Assembly: GCA_036501025.1 (NCBI GenBank)
Contig: DASYBB010000170.1
Span: 81,783 to 145,782 of the forward strand
Source of the DNA: DASUBV01 sp036501025
GTDB lineage: Bacteria; Actinomycetota; Actinomycetes; Streptosporangiales; Streptosporangiaceae
DNA: 64,000 nt
Reading direction: 5' to 3'
Shown piece by piece: positions 49,115-57,867 of this stretch (the first letter of the stretch is position 1; each line of letters opens with the position of its first letter). The translations under genes were made by a program, and so were the position numbers. Below the pieces are notes generated by a model. It was given only the letters and a program-made list of their open reading frames with translations, had not been told where the DNA came from and made no database searches.

Positions 49115-52100
49115 CGGCCCCGGCGCCGGGCGACGTACCGCCGCTCGCGCAGCCGTCCGGCTTCTTCGTGCTCCGCACGCCCCTGCTGCCGCTGGAAACG
49201 GTGACGGACTGGAGCGACGGGCTGGAGGCCCCGGGCTGCGCCGCCGATCCGGCTGTGCTTGAGGATGCCGTGGCCGGCGATCGGCTGCGGCTCCGGTCCC
49301 GGCTGGAGCAGATCTGCGGCGAGCCGGGCTTTCGTGAGGCGATATTCATCGCCTCGCCGAGCCTGGAGGCGGCAATCAGCGCGTGGCGCAAGGATCCCGA
49401 CAGCGAGCGCGGCCAGCGGGCGGAGTCCTCGCTGGTCGCGTACGTCATGCGGGCGGCCGCGCGGCCCACTCCGTTCGGCCTGTTCGCCGGGTGCACGACC
49501 GGAGAAATCGGCGAGACGACCCGGCTGCGGCTGCACGGCCGTGACCGCGCCCGGCGGCATACCCGCCTGGACATGGACTATCTGTGGAAACTGGCTGCGG
49601 CCATCGGAGCCGATCCGCTGCTGCGAGCCGACTTGCGCTACTGGCCGAATTCCGGCCTCTACCGAGCCGGCGACCGGCTGCTGTTCGCCGAGGCGCGCGA
49701 CCACGGAACCGGGCGCTCGTACCATCTGGTGGCGGTCGACAACACCCCGTACCTAGCGCAGACCCTGGCCCGCGCCCGCCATGGCGAGCGGCTGGACGTG
49801 CTGGCGCGGGCGCTGGCCACCGACGACATCAGCGAGGCGGAGGCAACGGCCTACCTGGCCGAACTGGTGGACAGCCAGCTGCTGGTCGCCGACAGCCAGC
49901 CGCAGCTGACCGGCCCGCCGCCGGCCGAGGCCATGGCCGCCATGCTGGCGTCCCGCCCGGCGACGGCCGGCGTGGCGGCCACCCTCAGCCGCGCGCTGGC
50001 CGGCCTGGCCGCCATCGACGCCGGCGGCATCGGTGCCGCGCCTGACGCGTACCGCCGGATCACCGACGACCTCAGCCAGCTGAAGGCGGACCCGGATCCG
50101 TCCCGCCTGCTGCAGGTCGACCTGATCAAGCCGGCCGCCGAGGCGGTGCTGGGCGCACCGGTCGTCGCCGACATCCTGGCGGGCGCCCAGACCCTGCATG
50201 CACTCACGCGGTACCGGTCCGATGCCGCGCTCGCTGGTTTCCGCGAGCAGTTCTCGCGCCGGTACGAGACCAGGGAGATGCCGCTGGCCCAGGTCCTGGA
50301 TGAGGAAACCGGCATCGGGTTCACCGCCCCGGGCCAGGCCGGAGCGGAGGGCGCGCCGCTGCTGGCCGGGCTCCCGCTGCAGCCGCATCCGGACCGCCCG
50401 GAATCATGGACCAGCCGGGACGCCTTCCTCTACCGCAAGCTCACGGCAGCCATCGCCGGCGGCCGCGACGAGATCTCGATCGGCGCCGCGGAGGCCGGCG
50501 CCCTGCGGAGTCTCGACGATCCGCCGCTGCCGGGCGCCTTCGACGTGGTGGCCGTCATCGTCGCCGCGTCGCAGGACGCTGTCCGGCGCGGTGAGTACCA
50601 GGTGCTGATCGGCTCGTCCGGCGGCCCGTCCGGGACCCGGCTGCTCGGCCGCTTCTGCCACGCCGACGACGACCTCCGCGACCGGGTGCGAGCGCACCTG
50701 CGGGCCGAGGAGCGGGTCCGCCCCGACTGCGTGTTCGCCGAGGTCGTGCACCTGCCGCAGGGCCGGACGGGCAACATCCTGAGCCGTCCGGTGCTGCGCG
50801 CCTACGAGATCCCCTACCTGGGCCGATCGGGCGCCCCCGCCAGCCGGCAGCTGCCCGTGTCCGACCTGCTCGTGTCGGTCCGCGGCGGGCGGATCGTCCT
50901 GCGCTCACGGGCGCTCGGGCGCGAGGTCATCCCGCGGCTTACCGCGGCCCACAACTATGCGCGCGGCCTCGGAACCTACCGCTTCCTGTGCGCGCTGCAG
51001 CACCAGGACGTGTCGCCGGGTGCGATGTGGGACTGGGGACCGCTGCGGGACGCCCCGTTCCTGCCGCGCGTGGTGAGCGGCCGGGCCGTGCTGTCCCGGG
51101 CGACCTGGAACCTGGGCCGGCCGCAGCTCGCCGCGTTCTCCCGGCCCCGCGGCGCCCGGCAGTTCAGCGCCGTGCAGGAGCTGCGGGCCCAGCTCCGGCT
51201 GCCGCGTTACGTCGCCCTGGCCGACGCCGACAACGAGCTGGTCATTGACCTGGACAACGTGCTCTGCGTGGAGGCGCTGGCTCGTCAGGTCCGGCGCCGG
51301 GGAGCCATGTCCCTCCTTGAGGTGCTGCCTGGCCCCGATCAGCTCTGCGTGTCCGGCCCGGAGGGGCGGTTCGCCCACCAGGTGATCGTGCCCTTCGTGC
51401 GTCCTGCGGCACCGCCCGCCGGGGCGGGCCAGGCCGACCGGGCGGGCCGGCCACGGCGCCGGGGCGGGCCGCCCGATGCCCGGGTAGCGCGGCGCTTCCC
51501 GCCCGGATCTGAGTGGCTGTACCTGAAGCTGTTCACCGGGCCGGCGACGGCCGACCAGGTCCTGCTGGACCTGGCTCCGGCGCTGGCGGGATCGCTGGCC
51601 TCGGGCAGCATCGACAGCTGGCATTTCGTCCGGTACGGCGACCCGGACTGGCACATCAGGCTCAGGCTGCACGGCCCGCCCGGGCCGCTGCTGACTGACG
51701 TCCTGCCCCGGCTGCGGGAGCTGGCCGAGCCGCTCCTGCAGGCCGGCCAGCTGTGGCGCATCCAGCTCGACACCTACGAGCGGGAGGTAGAGCGGTACGG
51801 CGGACCGGGCGGCATGGAGTACAGCGAGCGCATCTTCCACGCGGACAGCGAGGCGGTCATCGAGATCATGCGGCAGCTACCCGGAGATGCCGGCGCCGAG
51901 CGGCGCTGGCAGCTGGCACTGCGCGGGATCGATCAGCTCTTCGGCGACCTCGGCCTGGACCTGGCCCAGAGGCGGGAGATCGCGCGTGCCGCCCGGCAGG
52001 GCTACGGCCGCGAATTCGGCGCCGGCGCCGAGTTTCAGCACGCGATCAGCGGCCGGTTCCGCAGCGAGCGGGCCGGGCTGGAGCCCGTCCTCGGCGCGGG

Positions 52101-52362
52101 CGGGGATGCGCCGCCCGAGGTCGCCGGATGCGTCCGGGCGCTGGACCGGCGGTCGGCGGCGATCGCGGTCGCGGCCAGGCAGCTGCGCGTCCTGGCCGGC
52201 ACCGGGCCCGGGCCGGTCCCGGAGCTCGCCGAGCTGGCCATGAGCCTGGCCCACATGCACGTCAACCGGTTGCTCCGGTCCGCGCAACGGGCCCAGGAGC
52301 TGGTGCTCTACGAGATGCTCGACCGCCTCTACACCTCCCGCCTGGCCAGGAAGGCCGGGTGA
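49111..52362 (+). CDS. Full-length LanB lantibiotic dehydratase (class I)
   Basis: 1083 aa with both domains. The N-terminal glutamylation domain includes FFVLRTPLLPLET and RPTPFGLFAG (118-127), a LanB signature. The C-terminal SpaB_C-type elimination domain occupies about residues 791-1080, starting PPGSEWLYLKLFTG with SWHFVRYGDPDWHIRLRL. Class I dehydratases use glutamyl-tRNA to activate Ser/Thr and eliminate glutamate. Single-chain full-length LanB supports lanthipeptide rather than thiopeptide or PEARL chemistry. The ATG overlaps lanC and the stop overlaps the next gene (GTGA). Confidence 0.93.
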   Translation: MTAPAPGDVPPLAQPSGFFVLRTPLLPLETVTDWSDGLEAPGCAADPAVLEDAVAGDRLRLRSRLEQICGEPGFREAIFIASPSLEAAISAWRKDPDSERGQRAESSLVAYVMRAAARPTPFGLFAGCTTGEIGETTRLRLHGRDRARRHTRLDMDYLWKLAAAIGADPLLRADLRYWPNSGLYRAGDRLLFAEARDHGTGRSYHLVAVDNTPYLAQTLARARHGERLDVLARALATDDISEAEATAYLAELVDSQLLVADSQPQLTGPPPAEAMAAMLASRPATAGVAATLSRALAGLAAIDAGGIGAAPDAYRRITDDLSQLKADPDPSRLLQVDLIKPAAEAVLGAPVVADILAGAQTLHALTRYRSDAALAGFREQFSRRYETREMPLAQVLDEETGIGFTAPGQAGAEGAPLLAGLPLQPHPDRPESWTSRDAFLYRKLTAAIAGGRDEISIGAAEAGALRSLDDPPLPGAFDVVAVIVAASQDAVRRGEYQVLIGSSGGPSGTRLLGRFCHADDDLRDRVRAHLRAEERVRPDCVFAEVVHLPQGRTGNILSRPVLRAYEIPYLGRSGAPASRQLPVSDLLVSVRGGRIVLRSRALGREVIPRLTAAHNYARGLGTYRFLCALQHQDVSPGAMWDWGPLRDAPFLPRVVSGRAVLSRATWNLGRPQLAAFSRPRGARQFSAVQELRAQLRLPRYVALADADNELVIDLDNVLCVEALARQVRRRGAMSLLEVLPGPDQLCVSGPEGRFAHQVIVPFVRPAAPPAGAGQADRAGRPRRRGGPPDARVARRFPPGSEWLYLKLFTGPATADQVLLDLAPALAGSLASGSIDSWHFVRYGDPDWHIRLRLHGPPGPLLTDVLPRLRELAEPLLQAGQLWRIQLDTYEREVERYGGPGGMEYSERIFHADSEAVIEIMRQLPGDAGAERRWQLALRGIDQLFGDLGLDLAQRREIARAARQGYGREFGAGAEFQHAISGRFRSERAGLEPVLGAGGDAPPEVAGCVRALDRRSAAIAVAARQLRVLAGTGPGPVPELAELAMSLAHMHVNRLLRSAQRAQELVLYEMLDRLYTSRLARKAG

Positions 52363-53009
52363 GCGGCCGGCACAGCCAGGCGGCCGGGCGGCCGGGGTCC
52401 GGCCGCCGGCCGGCGGCGTCCGGCCCGGGCCGGCCTGCTCCTGGCCTCGCCGGCGGCCGGGACCGCACGATCTTCCGCGACGAGGCGCTGATCTCGCATT
52501 CCGGCGCGAGCCAGCGCCCGGACGCCGAGATACGCCTGGCGGAACCCTGGCTCAGGTGGCTGTACCGGCTGGCCCTCGGCCTGGTCGCCGCCGGGATCGC
52601 CCTCATCATGACGGCCCGGACCGCGGAGGAGAGCTACGGGACGGCGGTCGTCACCGAGCCCGGCGGCCAGCTCGCCGCGCTGCTCCCGGTCGGCGCGGCT
52701 TCTGAGCTGGCCCGGGCCAGGGGACTTGCCGTCGTGCTGGATACCTCCCGGGCGGGCCAGGTGAGCGTCACCGGCGCCCGAGCGCAGCTGGCGGCCCCGG
52801 GCGCCGTCCGGCGGGCCGGGCTGGCTCAGCCGGCCCAGCCGAGCATCCTGCTGACCGGTCGGCTGGCGCCCGGTGCCCTCGGGCCGCCGTCGGGCCGGAA
52901 GCGGCGCCTGACCACGCCGATGGCTCTCGTCTTGCGCTCTGAGCCGGTCGGGGCCGTCGTGGTCCGTGAATTCGAGGTCATGCTCGGCATGCGGACGGCC
53001 GGATCGTGA
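52359..53009 (+). CDS. Short HlyD-like transport accessory protein
   Basis: 216 aa from a GTG that overlaps the LanB stop. A basic, Pro/Gly-rich N-terminus of about 35 residues is followed by TIFRDEALISHSGASQR and one membrane helix (WLYRLALGLVAAGIALIMTA, about residues 66-85). The remainder is extracytoplasmic and beta-rich. The N-terminal pattern (IFR-EAL... before a single helix) resembles adaptor proteins of NHLP/lactococcin-type bacteriocin exporters, but the protein is only half the usual length (about 400 aa), with no recognisable coiled coil. It lies directly before the exporter gene and shares a 4-bp overlap (GTGA), so it is probably its partner. Confidence 0.7.
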   Translation: MSGRHSQAAGRPGSGRRPAASGPGRPAPGLAGGRDRTIFRDEALISHSGASQRPDAEIRLAEPWLRWLYRLALGLVAAGIALIMTARTAEESYGTAVVTEPGGQLAALLPVGAASELARARGLAVVLDTSRAGQVSVTGARAQLAAPGAVRRAGLAQPAQPSILLTGRLAPGALGPPSGRKRRLTTPMALVLRSEPVGAVVVREFEVMLGMRTAGS

Positions 53010-55213
53010 TGCGCCGGGTCCCGCTGATGCGGCAGATGGAGGAGGCCGACTGCGGCGCGGCCTGCCTGGCGATGGCGCTGGCCTACCTCGGCCGGCGAGT
53101 GCCGCTCGACGAGCTGCGGGCCATGACGGGGACCGGCCGCGACGGCGTCACCGCCCTGTCCCTCGTGCATGCGGCCCGGGCCAGCGGGCTGGATGCACGA
53201 GGCGTCCAGGCGGACGTGCCCGCCCTCGGGCAGCTGCCGCGCGGCTCGATCCTGCACTGGGAATTCAGTCACTTCGTGGTCCTGGACCGGGCGACGCGGC
53301 GGGGCGCGCGGGTGGCCGACCCGGCGCGCGGCCGGTGGCTCGTCCGGGAGGACGAGCTGCGGCGGGCCTACACCGGGGTGGCCATCGCGCTCGAGCCGGG
53401 CCCGGAGTTCGCGCCCGGCGGGCCGCCTGACCGGGGAACCTGGCGGTACCTGCGTCCCCTGCTCAAGCAGGGGCGGGGTCTCGGCAAGGTCGTCTTGACC
53501 TCCCTCATCCTGCGGATAACGGCGCTGGCCATCCCGCTCCTGACCGCTCTCGTCGTCGACGAGGTGGGACCCAGCGACGATCGTCACCTGCTCGGTGTCT
53601 TCGCCGTCGGGGTAGCCATGGTGATCGGGTACCAGCTGCTGGCCGCGTTCTTGCGGGGCAACCTGCTGCTTGAACTGCGGACACAGCTCGACATGGGACT
53701 GACGACAGGCTTCGTCGACCACCTGGTCGAGCTGCCCTACGCGTTCTTCCTGAGACGATCATCTGGCGACCTGATGATGCGGATGCAGAGCAACGCGTCC
53801 GTCCGGGAGATCCTCACCAGCGGCTCACTGTCCGCGCTCCTGGACGGCGTCTTCGCCAGCCTCTACCTGATCCTGCTGTTCATCGTCAGCCCGGTCCTGG
53901 GCTCCCTCGTCCTGGTCATCGCCCTGGTGCAGGTCCTCGCCCTCGTCGCGACGTGGCGCCGCAACAGGCGGCTGATGTCGGACAGCCTGCAGGCTCAGGC
54001 CAGCTCGCAGAGCTACGCGTACGAGCTGCTGGCCGGGATCGAGACGCTCAAGGCGGCCGGCGCCGAGCACCGGGCCGCGGCGCACTGGGCCGGCCTCTTC
54101 CGGCGGCAGGTCAGCATCGACCTGGCCCGCGGCCGGCTGACCGCGGCCGTGGACTCGGTCATGAGCACCCTGACCGTCGGGTCCTCGCTTCTTGTCCTGC
54201 TGGTCGGCACCCTGCAGGTCGTCGACGGGCGGATCTCGCTCGGCACCATGTTCTCGGCCGCCGCCCTCGCGGCCGGGTTCCTCAGCCCGCTCGGGACCCT
54301 GGTCAGCAGCGGGCTGCAGCTGCAGCAGCTGGCCAGCTACATGGAGCGCATCAACGACGTGCTCGATACCCCGCGCGACCAGGCCGGCCAGCGGCTGAAG
54401 CGCGCGGCGCCGCTGGCCGGCGCGCTGCGAGCCGAGCGGGTGTCGTTTCGCTACGGCGCGCTCTCGCCCGTCGTGGTGCGGGACGTCTCCCTCGACATCC
54501 GTCCCGGCCAGCATGTGGGCATCGTCGGCAGGTCGGGATCAGGCAAGTCGACGCTCGCGCACCTGCTGCTCGGCTTGTACCGCCCGACCGAGGGGCGGAT
54601 CTGCTTCGACGGCGACGACCTCGCCGGCCTGGACGTCCGGTCAGTCCGGCGGCAGCTTGGCATCGTCACCCAGCACCCCTATGTCTTCGGCTCCTCGATC
54701 AGGCAGAACATCGCCCTGACCGACCCCGGCCTGCCGCTAGACGCGGTCGCCGAGGCGGCCGCGCTGGCCTGCATCGACACCGACATCCAGGCGATGCCGC
54801 TCGGCTACGACACGCCGCTGCACGATGGCGGCGGCTCGCTGTCGGGCGGGCAGCGGCAGCGGATAGCCCTCGCTCGCGCGCTGGTCAGCCGGCCAGCGAT
54901 CCTGCTGCTCGACGAGGCCACCAGTGAGCTCGACACTGTTACCGAGGAGATGGTCTACCGCAACCTGGCCAGCGTGCGCGCCACGACCATCGTGATCGCG
55001 CACCGGCTGAGCACCGTCCGCAATGCCGACCTCATCGTGGTCATGGACGACGGCGAGATCGCCGAAGCCGGCACCCACCACGAGCTGCTTGCCCTCGGCG
55101 GCGCCTACGCCGCCCTGGCGCAGGCCCAGGCCTCGATGACCAGCGCCGCGCACGTCGCCCGGCCACGGGCGCCCGCGGCCGCGGGCGAGCCGCTGCGGGC
55201 CAACCGCAGCTGA
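53006..55213 (+). CDS. Peptidase-C39-containing ABC exporter (LanT-like)
   Basis: 735 aa. Domain order: C39 peptidase (1-135) with Cys16 in EEADCGAACLAMA, His89 in FSHFVVLD and Asp in VADPARGRW; six-helix membrane domain (about 150-430); ATPase with Walker A VGRSGSGKST, signature LSGGQRQRIALARAL, Walker B LLLDEATSELD and switch IAHRLST. It should cut the precursor after the double Gly and export the peptide. C39 exporters are the norm for class II lanthipeptides and unusual beside LanB/LanC. Starts GTG 53006 or ATG 53009. Confidence 0.93.
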   Translation: MMRRVPLMRQMEEADCGAACLAMALAYLGRRVPLDELRAMTGTGRDGVTALSLVHAARASGLDARGVQADVPALGQLPRGSILHWEFSHFVVLDRATRRGARVADPARGRWLVREDELRRAYTGVAIALEPGPEFAPGGPPDRGTWRYLRPLLKQGRGLGKVVLTSLILRITALAIPLLTALVVDEVGPSDDRHLLGVFAVGVAMVIGYQLLAAFLRGNLLLELRTQLDMGLTTGFVDHLVELPYAFFLRRSSGDLMMRMQSNASVREILTSGSLSALLDGVFASLYLILLFIVSPVLGSLVLVIALVQVLALVATWRRNRRLMSDSLQAQASSQSYAYELLAGIETLKAAGAEHRAAAHWAGLFRRQVSIDLARGRLTAAVDSVMSTLTVGSSLLVLLVGTLQVVDGRISLGTMFSAAALAAGFLSPLGTLVSSGLQLQQLASYMERINDVLDTPRDQAGQRLKRAAPLAGALRAERVSFRYGALSPVVVRDVSLDIRPGQHVGIVGRSGSGKSTLAHLLLGLYRPTEGRICFDGDDLAGLDVRSVRRQLGIVTQHPYVFGSSIRQNIALTDPGLPLDAVAEAAALACIDTDIQAMPLGYDTPLHDGGGSLSGGQRQRIALARALVSRPAILLLDEATSELDTVTEEMVYRNLASVRATTIVIAHRLSTVRNADLIVVMDDGEIAEAGTHHELLALGGAYAALAQAQASMTSAAHVARPRAPAAAGEPLRANRS

Positions 55214-55258
55214 CGGCCGGGCCGGCACCGCGGCGCCGGGCCTGCCGGCGGTGACCCG

Positions 55259-55289
55259 GGCCCGCCCTGAAGGTTCGCCAGGGCGGGCC
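55259..55289 (+). terminator. Operon terminator after lanT
   Basis: Perfect 11-bp stem GGCCCGCCCTG/CAGGGCGGGCC with a 9-nt loop (AAGGTTCGC). It lies 45 bp after the exporter stop and 24 bp before the convergent VOC gene end, so it closes the lanthipeptide operon and probably serves both strands. Confidence 0.85.
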
Positions 55290-55312
55290 GGAGAGCGGCC
55301 CCGGCGTTCCGG

Positions 55313-55876
55313 TCAGCGGGCCGGCGGCCGGATCAGCGTCCAGCGGTGCCCGAACGGGTCGACGATCACCGCGCCGCGGCCGTAGGGCTGGTCGGTCGGC
55401 TCCCGTTCGACGAAGGCACCGTTGCGCCGGGCCCGCTCGGTGCTGGCGTCGACGTCGTCGACCTCCAGGTGGAGGGTGTGGCTGAACGTGGCGGGGGCGT
55501 CGGGCGCGCGCACGGGCACGTCGGGCCACAGGTCGGACGCCTCGGCGAACATCAGCACCGCGTCGCCGAGGCTGACCTCGGCGTGGCCGATCGTGCCGTC
55601 CGCGTTGACGTGGAGGTCGCCGCGGCGCTGCGCGCCGAAGACCTCGACGTACCAGTCGAGGGCGCGCCGGGCGTCGGACACGACGATGTAGGGAGTCAGC
55701 GTCGGCGCCCGGCCGGGCGCGCGCTCGGCGCGGGTCGCAGCGGTTTGCTGGGCCATGATTCCTCCTGAGGAAGCGATAATTTCCCGGGTCAGCCGCGTCC
55801 GCAGCCGCCCGGCGAAGCCGGGGTCGGGATCGGCCGGCGTGACGGGCTCGCGCAGGGCCTCGAGCGGATCGGTCAT
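55313..55876 (-). CDS. VOC-family protein (glyoxalase-like) with short N-terminal sigma-linked segment
   Basis: 187 aa. The first 45 residues (MTDPLEALREPVTPADPDPGF) are of a type that occurs together with VOC proteins encoded behind ECF sigma factors. The VOC domain begins at LTPYIVVSDARRALDWYVEVFGA and includes HTLHLEVDDVD and DPFGHRWTLIRP. It starts within the stop of the sigma-factor gene (ATGA). A shorter translation from MAQQTAAT is possible. Confidence 0.85.
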   Translation of the reverse strand: MTDPLEALREPVTPADPDPGFAGRLRTRLTREIIASSGGIMAQQTAATRAERAPGRAPTLTPYIVVSDARRALDWYVEVFGAQRRGDLHVNADGTIGHAEVSLGDAVLMFAEASDLWPDVPVRAPDAPATFSHTLHLEVDDVDASTERARRNGAFVEREPTDQPYGRGAVIVDPFGHRWTLIRPPAR

Positions 55877-56394
55877 CGCGGGCCCTCCTCTCCCTCGTAG
55901 CACCGGCGGAACGCCGCGCGGGCCCGCACCAGCAGCGCCTCGGTGGCGTGCACGGTGCGGTCCAGGTGCCGGGCCACCTCGGGCACCGGCAGCCCGTCCA
56001 GGTAGCGCAGCGTGAGCGCGGCCCGGTGGTGGGCGCCGAGCCGGCCGAGTACCTCGCGGGCCCGGATCCGGTCGACGACCGTCTCCCAGGGATCGTCGGC
56101 GCGGGCCGGCTCGGCGTCGAGCAGGCGCAGCCCGCGCTGCTCCCGCTCGACCCGCCGCCAGTGGTCGGCCAGCTTGTGCCGGGCCACGCCGATCAGCCAG
56201 GGGATCGACGGGTCGGGCGCGCCCGGCTGGCGGACCGCGTGCACGGCGGCCAGGAACGCCTCGGCGGTAAGGTCCTCGGCCAGGCCGGTGTCGCGGCAGC
56301 GGGCCAGCAGGTAGCCGTAGACGTGCGGCAGCGCGTCGTCATACAGCTTGAGCAGCCCGAACGCCGGATCGGGCCGCACCTGCGGGTGCGTCAT
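55873..56394 (-). CDS. ECF-family RNA polymerase sigma factor
   Basis: 173 aa. Region 2 (LPHVYGYLLARCRDTGLAEDLTAEAFLAAV) and region 4 (HHRAALTLRYLDGLPVPEVARHLDRTVHATEALLVRARAAFR) flank a short linker. There is no anti-sigma gene; the coupled partner is a VOC protein. ECF-VOC pairs of this kind occur in several actinomycetes and probably respond to a small-molecule signal, but the signal is not known. Confidence 0.9.
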   Translation of the reverse strand: MTHPQVRPDPAFGLLKLYDDALPHVYGYLLARCRDTGLAEDLTAEAFLAAVHAVRQPGAPDPSIPWLIGVARHKLADHWRRVEREQRGLRLLDAEPARADDPWETVVDRIRAREVLGRLGAHHRAALTLRYLDGLPVPEVARHLDRTVHATEALLVRARAAFRRCYEGEEGPR

Positions 56395-56448
56395 ACCCTC
56401 ATCGTCGTCCGGGCGGGCGGCCCTCCGACGGGCAGTGCCGGGATTTCT

Positions 56449-57379
56449 TCAGCGTCGGCGCGGCAAGTAGGGCGGGAACCTCGCCCGGTCGGTGAGGTCC
56501 AGGTCTGCGTCGGGCCAGCGGCGGCGCAGCACCTCGGCCGTGCGCCGGGCCCAGCCGGCCAGGTGGGGAAGGGCACGGTGGGCCTCGGCGGTCCGGGCGG
56601 CGGACTCCAGGGTCTCCACCAGCTGCGGCCGGCTGTGGTCGCCCGGCGCGCGGGTGTCCAGCACGGCAAAGCGCTGCAGGCGCACGAGCACCCAGGACAT
56701 GCAGGCCGCGGCCAGGGCGAATCCGTAGCGCCGGTCGTCCTGCGCCGCGGGCACGGGCCCGGGGCGCTCAGCTCCTCGAGCACCGCGGTCAGCTCGGATG
56801 CGGCCGCCCCGGCGATGGGCGCCCCGAGCGCCGCGGCATCCTCGTGGCCCTGGTCCCATAGCCCGGCGAGGCGGCCCTCCGCGTCACCTGCCGGGTCCGG
56901 GGAGCCCAGGGCGGCGCAGCGCGCACGATAGGTCCCGGCCCGGCCGGCGGTGGCCGCGCTCAGCTCGCCGTGGGCGCGGGCGAAGGCGGCCAGCCGCCCG
57001 AGGTGGGCGGCGGCGCCGTCGCGGCGGATGAGCTGGTCCAGGGGGACACGGACGCGAGGTCTTCCAGGACGAGGAGCCCGGCCGGCCGGTCGGCGGCGAT
57101 CACGCGCGGGGCTAGCGCAAGTCCCAGATCGCCGGACAGGAACTGCAGCGCGGCTTGTTCGGCAGGGAGCCGCCAGGGCTCGGTGCGGGGCCGGGCCGGG
57201 CCGGCTCGCACCCATTTCACGATCACCGTCCGGTTGGTCCCGGCCCCGTCGAGCTGCACTCGCGCGACCGACCAGGGTTCGAGACGCTCCCAGCGCCGGA
57301 CGGCGACCGGTGCGCCGAGCAGATCCGTCAGCAGGGCTTCCACCGCGGCGGCGCGGGGCCTCGCTCCGGTAGCAGGCAT
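56449..57379 (-). pseudogene. Decayed aminoglycoside-phosphotransferase-like (APH) gene, two frame breaks and loss of catalytic loop
   Basis: Three reading frames are needed to follow the protein. Frame 1 from ATG 57379: VEALLTDLLGAPVAVRRWERL, NRTVIVKWVR and AGLLVLEDLASV, the N-lobe. Near 57045 it shifts to DQLIRRDGAAAHLGRLAAFARAHGELSAATAGR. At about 56745-56765 it jumps again, to DDRRYGFALAAACMSWVLVRL and the C-terminal RRRWPDADLDL. APH-family proteins have HGDxxxxN and the DFE metal motif between the last two parts; these are missing, so a deletion removed the active site. Not functional as a kinase. Confidence 0.8.
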
Positions 57380-57597
57380 CGGCGCAAAATATAACGCTCG
57401 CCTGCCAGCGCCACCCACCTCCCCCGCCACCACGCTGTGCCCAGCACGTGCGCAGCCATTCTCCGCTGGGTCGTGGACCATCCCGAGGCGGTGACGTCGG
57501 ACGACCTGGGCGGCCTCGCCGCGAGGCCTCTGTCGCGCCGGCGAACCCGCGGCATACGGTTCTTCGCAGTGAGCAACCCAGGGCAAGATGAATGGCT
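57380..57597. other. Intergenic spacer, nothing recognised
   Basis: Separates the decayed phosphotransferase and the DUF4160 gene. No promoter or repeat that I can support. GC content begins to fall toward the DUF4160 gene. Confidence 0.4.
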
Positions 57598-57858
57598 ATG
57601 CCTCGCATCAGTTCTTTCCTTGGGATTGTGATCACCATGTATTTCGATGATCATGCTCCGGCCCACTTCCATGCACGTTACGGCGGGCAGGACGCGGAAA
57701 TCGGGATTGATCCGCTGACGCTTCTAGCCGGCAACTTGCCGCCACGGGTTGTGGGCCAAGTTTTCGAGTGAGCCCAAACTCACCAGACTGAGTTACTGGA
57801 GGACTGGGCTCTGGTGGAGGCACATCAGCCCCCTCTGCCGATCGCCCCCCTGACGTAA
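57598..57858 (+). pseudogene. DUF4160 protein interrupted by one in-frame TGA
   Basis: The ATG at 57598 opens MPRISSFLGIVITMYFDDHA and HFHARYGG, the conserved N-terminus of DUF4160, and continues to LPPRVVGQVFE at codon 57. TGA at 57769-57771 then stops translation. In the same frame, without any shift, the sequence resumes AQTHQTELLEDWALVEAHQP and ends PIAPLT at TAA 57856, exactly the family C-terminus (typical E-W-A before this). TGG to TGA is therefore a one-base nonsense change. Full length would be 86 aa. The partner DUF2442 gene lies 9 bp downstream and is intact. Confidence 0.8.
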
Positions 57859-57867
57859 GCTGAGCAG

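Noticed and set aside
57437..57631. 64-codon frame between the APH pseudogene and DUF4160
   Set aside because: No family similarity and overlaps the real DUF4160 start in another frame.
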